Shown one piece after another: positions 61,157 through 64,000 of a stretch of DNA of 64,000 nucleotides. A model generated the notes under the pieces. It was given only the letters and a program-made list of their open reading frames with translations, was not told the origin of the DNA and made no database searches. Within the stretch, counting starts at the first letter, position 1; each line of letters opens with the position of its first letter. Position numbers and translations under genes: made by a program. The stretch comes from Mesostigma viride (taxonomy: Eukaryota > Streptophyta > Mesostigmatophyceae > Mesostigmatales > Mesostigmataceae): contig RPFO01000891.1 in NCBI GenBank assembly GCA_009746045.1, forward strand, positions 1,014,404-1,078,403, given 5' to 3'.

Positions 61157-62797
61157 ATGGCAGCACTCGACGGGATTGTCAAGCTTCTGGTTGCCATGAC
61201 CATGATGCCTTTGGTTTCAATCACGGGGCTGTCTGTACCGCATTCGTCAGCCAGGAGCCAAGGGGGAAGCACGGAATGCAACGCCTTCTACAGACAGGGA
61301 AGTTCGAGAATTCAGCCCACCTCTTTGCCAGAAGCAATCCCATCCTTCCTCAAGGAATATGCAAAGTTTCATCAGGCCTCGCTACTTCGGTTGTTAATAA
61401 ATAGATCTCGCGGCGCTCCCGCGCGCGTGCAGTTTCTTGTCTTTCACTGCATCCCGGAGAAATGTGGCGGCCTTGGCGACCGCTTCAAGGGCATTATGGG
61501 CGCATTTTACCTAGCGGTCGTGACGCAGCGCGTGTTCGTCATTCAGCATGGCGAATTCCCCCTGACGGACTCCCTTGTCCCGAACGCCATTGACTGGCAC
61601 AGCTACGCCCGTTGCCTGCCCTCCTACCAGCAGTCGGGTCAGTCCACTTTCCTGAACGCATTTCAACCCCCCACAAACTACATGGTGGCTGGAAACTCCT
61701 CCTCGTCACACAGAGTCTTTGATGCAGACCGTTTAATCTCCGACGTTGTAAACGCGGCGACCCGCGTGGTGCATCTGCGGCTGAACCACCCCATTTGGAA
61801 CCAGATCCTGGATTCCCGCATGGCATCCACCCTGATGGCATCCAGGGAGGCTTCCCAGCGCTCATGGGTCGCGCCCAGGGGCCCCCGGTTTGCGTGGGGC
61901 TGGCATCTCTTGTTCCGTCCCTCCGAGGGGATGGAGCAAGATCTGGCGCAGCAGAAGAGGGCGCTAGGCATCCCGAGGGATGGGACCCCCTGGCTGGCCG
62001 TCCACCTGCGCACAGGTGCCCATGAGCAGTTCCAAGATGATTGGGTCAACCCTAATTTTTGTCGCGGGCTCGAGCATGGGGTGGCCATGTTCGCCGCATG
62101 TGCGTCCCGCTTTGCAGACCTGGTTAGTCAGCCCCCCTTTGCCAAGCCCGGCCGTGGGAAAACAAAGCCCCTCGACCCCCACTCTATCCCCATCTTCATC
62201 GCGTCGGATAACAGCCAGGCGGTGCAGGTAATGCGGGCACAGCTGCTGGAGGGGGGGCATAAAAACTCTGCGATTGCCAATACAGGCCGGCCAGTGGTTC
62301 ATGCGGGCCGTTTGCCGAGGTCCCACGCCACCTTGCCGGTAGCGAGCCTGAAGGACAGTGACGTGCGGCGCACCATGATGCTGACAATCACAGAGATTCT
62401 GCTGATGTCACAGTCCACGTGTATTATCATGGCCATGAGCGGGTTCGCACACGTGGCGGAGTGGCTGTCGAGGGACATGACGACGGGGGCACGATGCGCA
62501 ATCCACGCCGGGGACTGCCAGCAGGAACGCGTGCAAGCATTAGCGGGGCCCGGCGAAGAGGACGGGCTCAACGACAGGACGCGGATCAGTGAGATGCAGA
62601 AGAAATTCCACCAAGGTGTGTGGCATTGGAGTGAATGGTGGACTTCTAATGGAACGTGGCAAATGAAATGTGGCACACCGCCGTGGGTTGCAGATCCCAA
62701 GGAATGGATTTTCAGCGCGTGTCAGCACGCAAGTCGAAGCTATTGTGCAACGGGCAATAGGCCAATGACGCAGTCTTTGGGCCCCGTTGTTGTCTGA
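61157..62797 (+). CDS. Putative Golgi fucosyltransferase-like glycosyltransferase
   Basis: The start is the first ATG in the frame (61157), giving 546 aa from a single exon. Residues about 6-24 (IVKLLVAMTMMPLVSITGL) form a likely signal anchor of a type II Golgi protein. CGGLGDRFKGIMGAFYLA (about 103-120) resembles the GGLGDR/N nucleotide-sugar-binding loop of fucosyltransferase-like GT-B enzymes. HLRTG (283-287) matches the HxRxGD-type basic motif. IFIASDN and SQSTCIIMAMSGFAHVAEWL (about 418-437) resemble the C-terminal donor-binding segments of the same superfamily. Sugar and acceptor cannot be assigned. The TGA stop overlaps the first unit of the adjoining CCGA satellite, so the original 3' end may have been altered. 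Confidence 0.6.
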   Translation: MAALDGIVKLLVAMTMMPLVSITGLSVPHSSARSQGGSTECNAFYRQGSSRIQPTSLPEAIPSFLKEYAKFHQASLLRLLINRSRGAPARVQFLVFHCIPEKCGGLGDRFKGIMGAFYLAVVTQRVFVIQHGEFPLTDSLVPNAIDWHSYARCLPSYQQSGQSTFLNAFQPPTNYMVAGNSSSSHRVFDADRLISDVVNAATRVVHLRLNHPIWNQILDSRMASTLMASREASQRSWVAPRGPRFAWGWHLLFRPSEGMEQDLAQQKRALGIPRDGTPWLAVHLRTGAHEQFQDDWVNPNFCRGLEHGVAMFAACASRFADLVSQPPFAKPGRGKTKPLDPHSIPIFIASDNSQAVQVMRAQLLEGGHKNSAIANTGRPVVHAGRLPRSHATLPVASLKDSDVRRTMMLTITEILLMSQSTCIIMAMSGFAHVAEWLSRDMTTGARCAIHAGDCQQERVQALAGPGEEDGLNDRTRISEMQKKFHQGVWHWSEWWTSNGTWQMKCGTPPWVADPKEWIFSACQHASRSYCATGNRPMTQSLGPVVV

Positions 62798-64000
62798 CCG
62801 ACCGACCGAGCGACCGGCCCAGCGACCGACCGACTGACAGACCGACCGACTGACCGACCGACCGACCGACTGACCGACCGACCGACCGACCGACCGACCG
62901 ACCGACCGACCGACCGACCGACCGACCGACCGACCGACCGACCGACCGACCGACCGACCGACCGACCGACCGACCGACCGACCGACCGACCGACCGACCG
63001 ACCGACCGACCGACCGACCGACCGACCGACCGACCGACCGACCGACCGACCGACCGACCGACCGACCGACCGACCGACCGACCGACCGACTGACTGACCG
63101 ACCGACCGAGCGACCGAGCGACGGACCGACGGACCGACCCAACCAACCAACCAACCAACCAACCAACCAACCAACCAACCAACCAACCAACCAACCAACC
63201 AACCAACCAACCAACCAACCAACCAACCAACCAACCAACCAACCAACCAACCAACCAACCAACCAACCAACCAACCAACCAACCAACCACCGACCGACGG
63301 GCTTACCGACCGACCCACCGACCCACCGACCCACCAACCCACCGACCCACCGACCCACCAACCCACCGACCCACCGACCCACCGACCCACCGACCCACCG
63401 ACCCACCGACCCACCGACCGACCAACCCACCGACCCACCGACCCACCGACCCACCGACCCACCGACCCACCGACCCACCGACCCACCGACCCACCGACCC
63501 ACCGACCGACCGACCAACCGACCGACCGACCGACCCACCCACCCACCCACCGACCCACCGACCCACCCACACACCCACACACCCACCCACCCACCCACCC
63601 ACCCACCCACCCACCCACCCACCCACCCACCCACCCACCCACCCACCCACCCACCCACCCACCCACTGACCCACCGACCCACCGACCCACCGACCCACCG
63701 ACCCACCGACCCACCGACCCACCGACCCACCGACCCACCCACCGACCAACCGACCGACCGACCGACCAACCGACCCACCCAACCAACCAACCAACCAACC
63801 AACCAACCAACCAACCAACCAACCAACCAACCAACCAACCAACCAACCAACCAACCAACCAACCAACCAACCAACCAACCAACCAACCAACCAACCAACC
63901 AACCAACCAACCAACCAACCAACCAACCAACCAACCAGCCACCACCGACCGACCAACCGACCGACGAACGAACCAACGAACGAACGACCCACCCACCCAC
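62795..64000 (+). repeat. Compound tetranucleotide satellite reaching the window edge
   Basis: Blocks in order: (GACC)n to about 63137; (AACC)n to about 63288; (ACCCACCG)n to about 63530; (CCCA)n to about 63665; (ACCCACCG)n to about 63760; (AACC)n to about 63937; mixed units to 64000. Long open frames of GWLV, GRSV or RWVGGSVG repeats on the minus strand are repeat artefacts. Confidence 0.97.

Noticed and set aside
62540-64000. 486-codon minus-strand frame of GWLV/GRSV repeats
   Set aside because: It is satellite-derived and overlaps the glycosyltransferase in antisense.

Overview
This is nuclear DNA from a eukaryote, most likely an alga. Two genes have many spliceosomal GT-AG introns. Coding exons are GC-rich, and introns and spacers are full of microsatellites and minisatellites. 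There are no operons, ribosome-binding sites, rRNA genes or recognisable tRNA genes. One gene has the architecture of plant PDIL5-4 (an Erv46-type ER-Golgi protein with an inserted thioredoxin domain), which favours a photosynthetic lineage, but the species cannot be fixed from the sequence alone.

Layout. (1) 1015-18174, plus strand: a 13-exon FAM135-family gene. I assembled it by splice sites whose phases agree across every junction (4,920 nt, 1,639 aa). It has an N-terminal DUF3657-like part, a long low-complexity middle and a C-terminal DUF676-type serine esterase domain with a GHSIG nucleophile elbow. (2) 18.2-28.9 kb: a transposon graveyard. It holds two decayed non-LTR retrotransposon copies in opposite orientation, an ORF1-like remnant, inverted and interspersed non-autonomous repeats and AT-rich microsatellites. 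(3) 29026-35368, minus strand: an apparently intronless gene for a protein of about 2,114 aa with a SAM domain and about 53 copies of a 21-residue helical repeat. Two 5-G runs near the 3' end each break the frame by one base. (4) 37930-60081, minus strand: a 17-exon PDIL5-4/Erv46-like gene (1,779 nt, 592 aa) spread over 22 kb because its introns hold large satellite arrays, including a 5.5-kb array of a 20-bp unit. (5) 61157-62797, plus strand: a single-exon, putative Golgi fucosyltransferase-like glycosyltransferase. It is divergent from the PDIL gene, and its stop codon directly joins a satellite block of more than 1.2 kb that reaches the window edge.

The most unusual signal recurs in both intron-rich genes. 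Many introns carry short tandem copies of the neighbouring splice junction: the last or first few exon bases together with the GT or AG site. The clearest case is an eight-copy, 44-bp array of the exon-3 acceptor in the PDIL gene. Similar donor or acceptor copies flank PDIL exons 3, 10, 11, 14 and 15 and FAM135 exons 2, 12 and 13. This looks like a local process that repeatedly duplicates splice junctions into introns. Whether any copies are used in splicing is unknown.

The two ER/Golgi-type products (PDIL5-4-like and the glycosyltransferase) are neighbours, but nothing else links the genes functionally.
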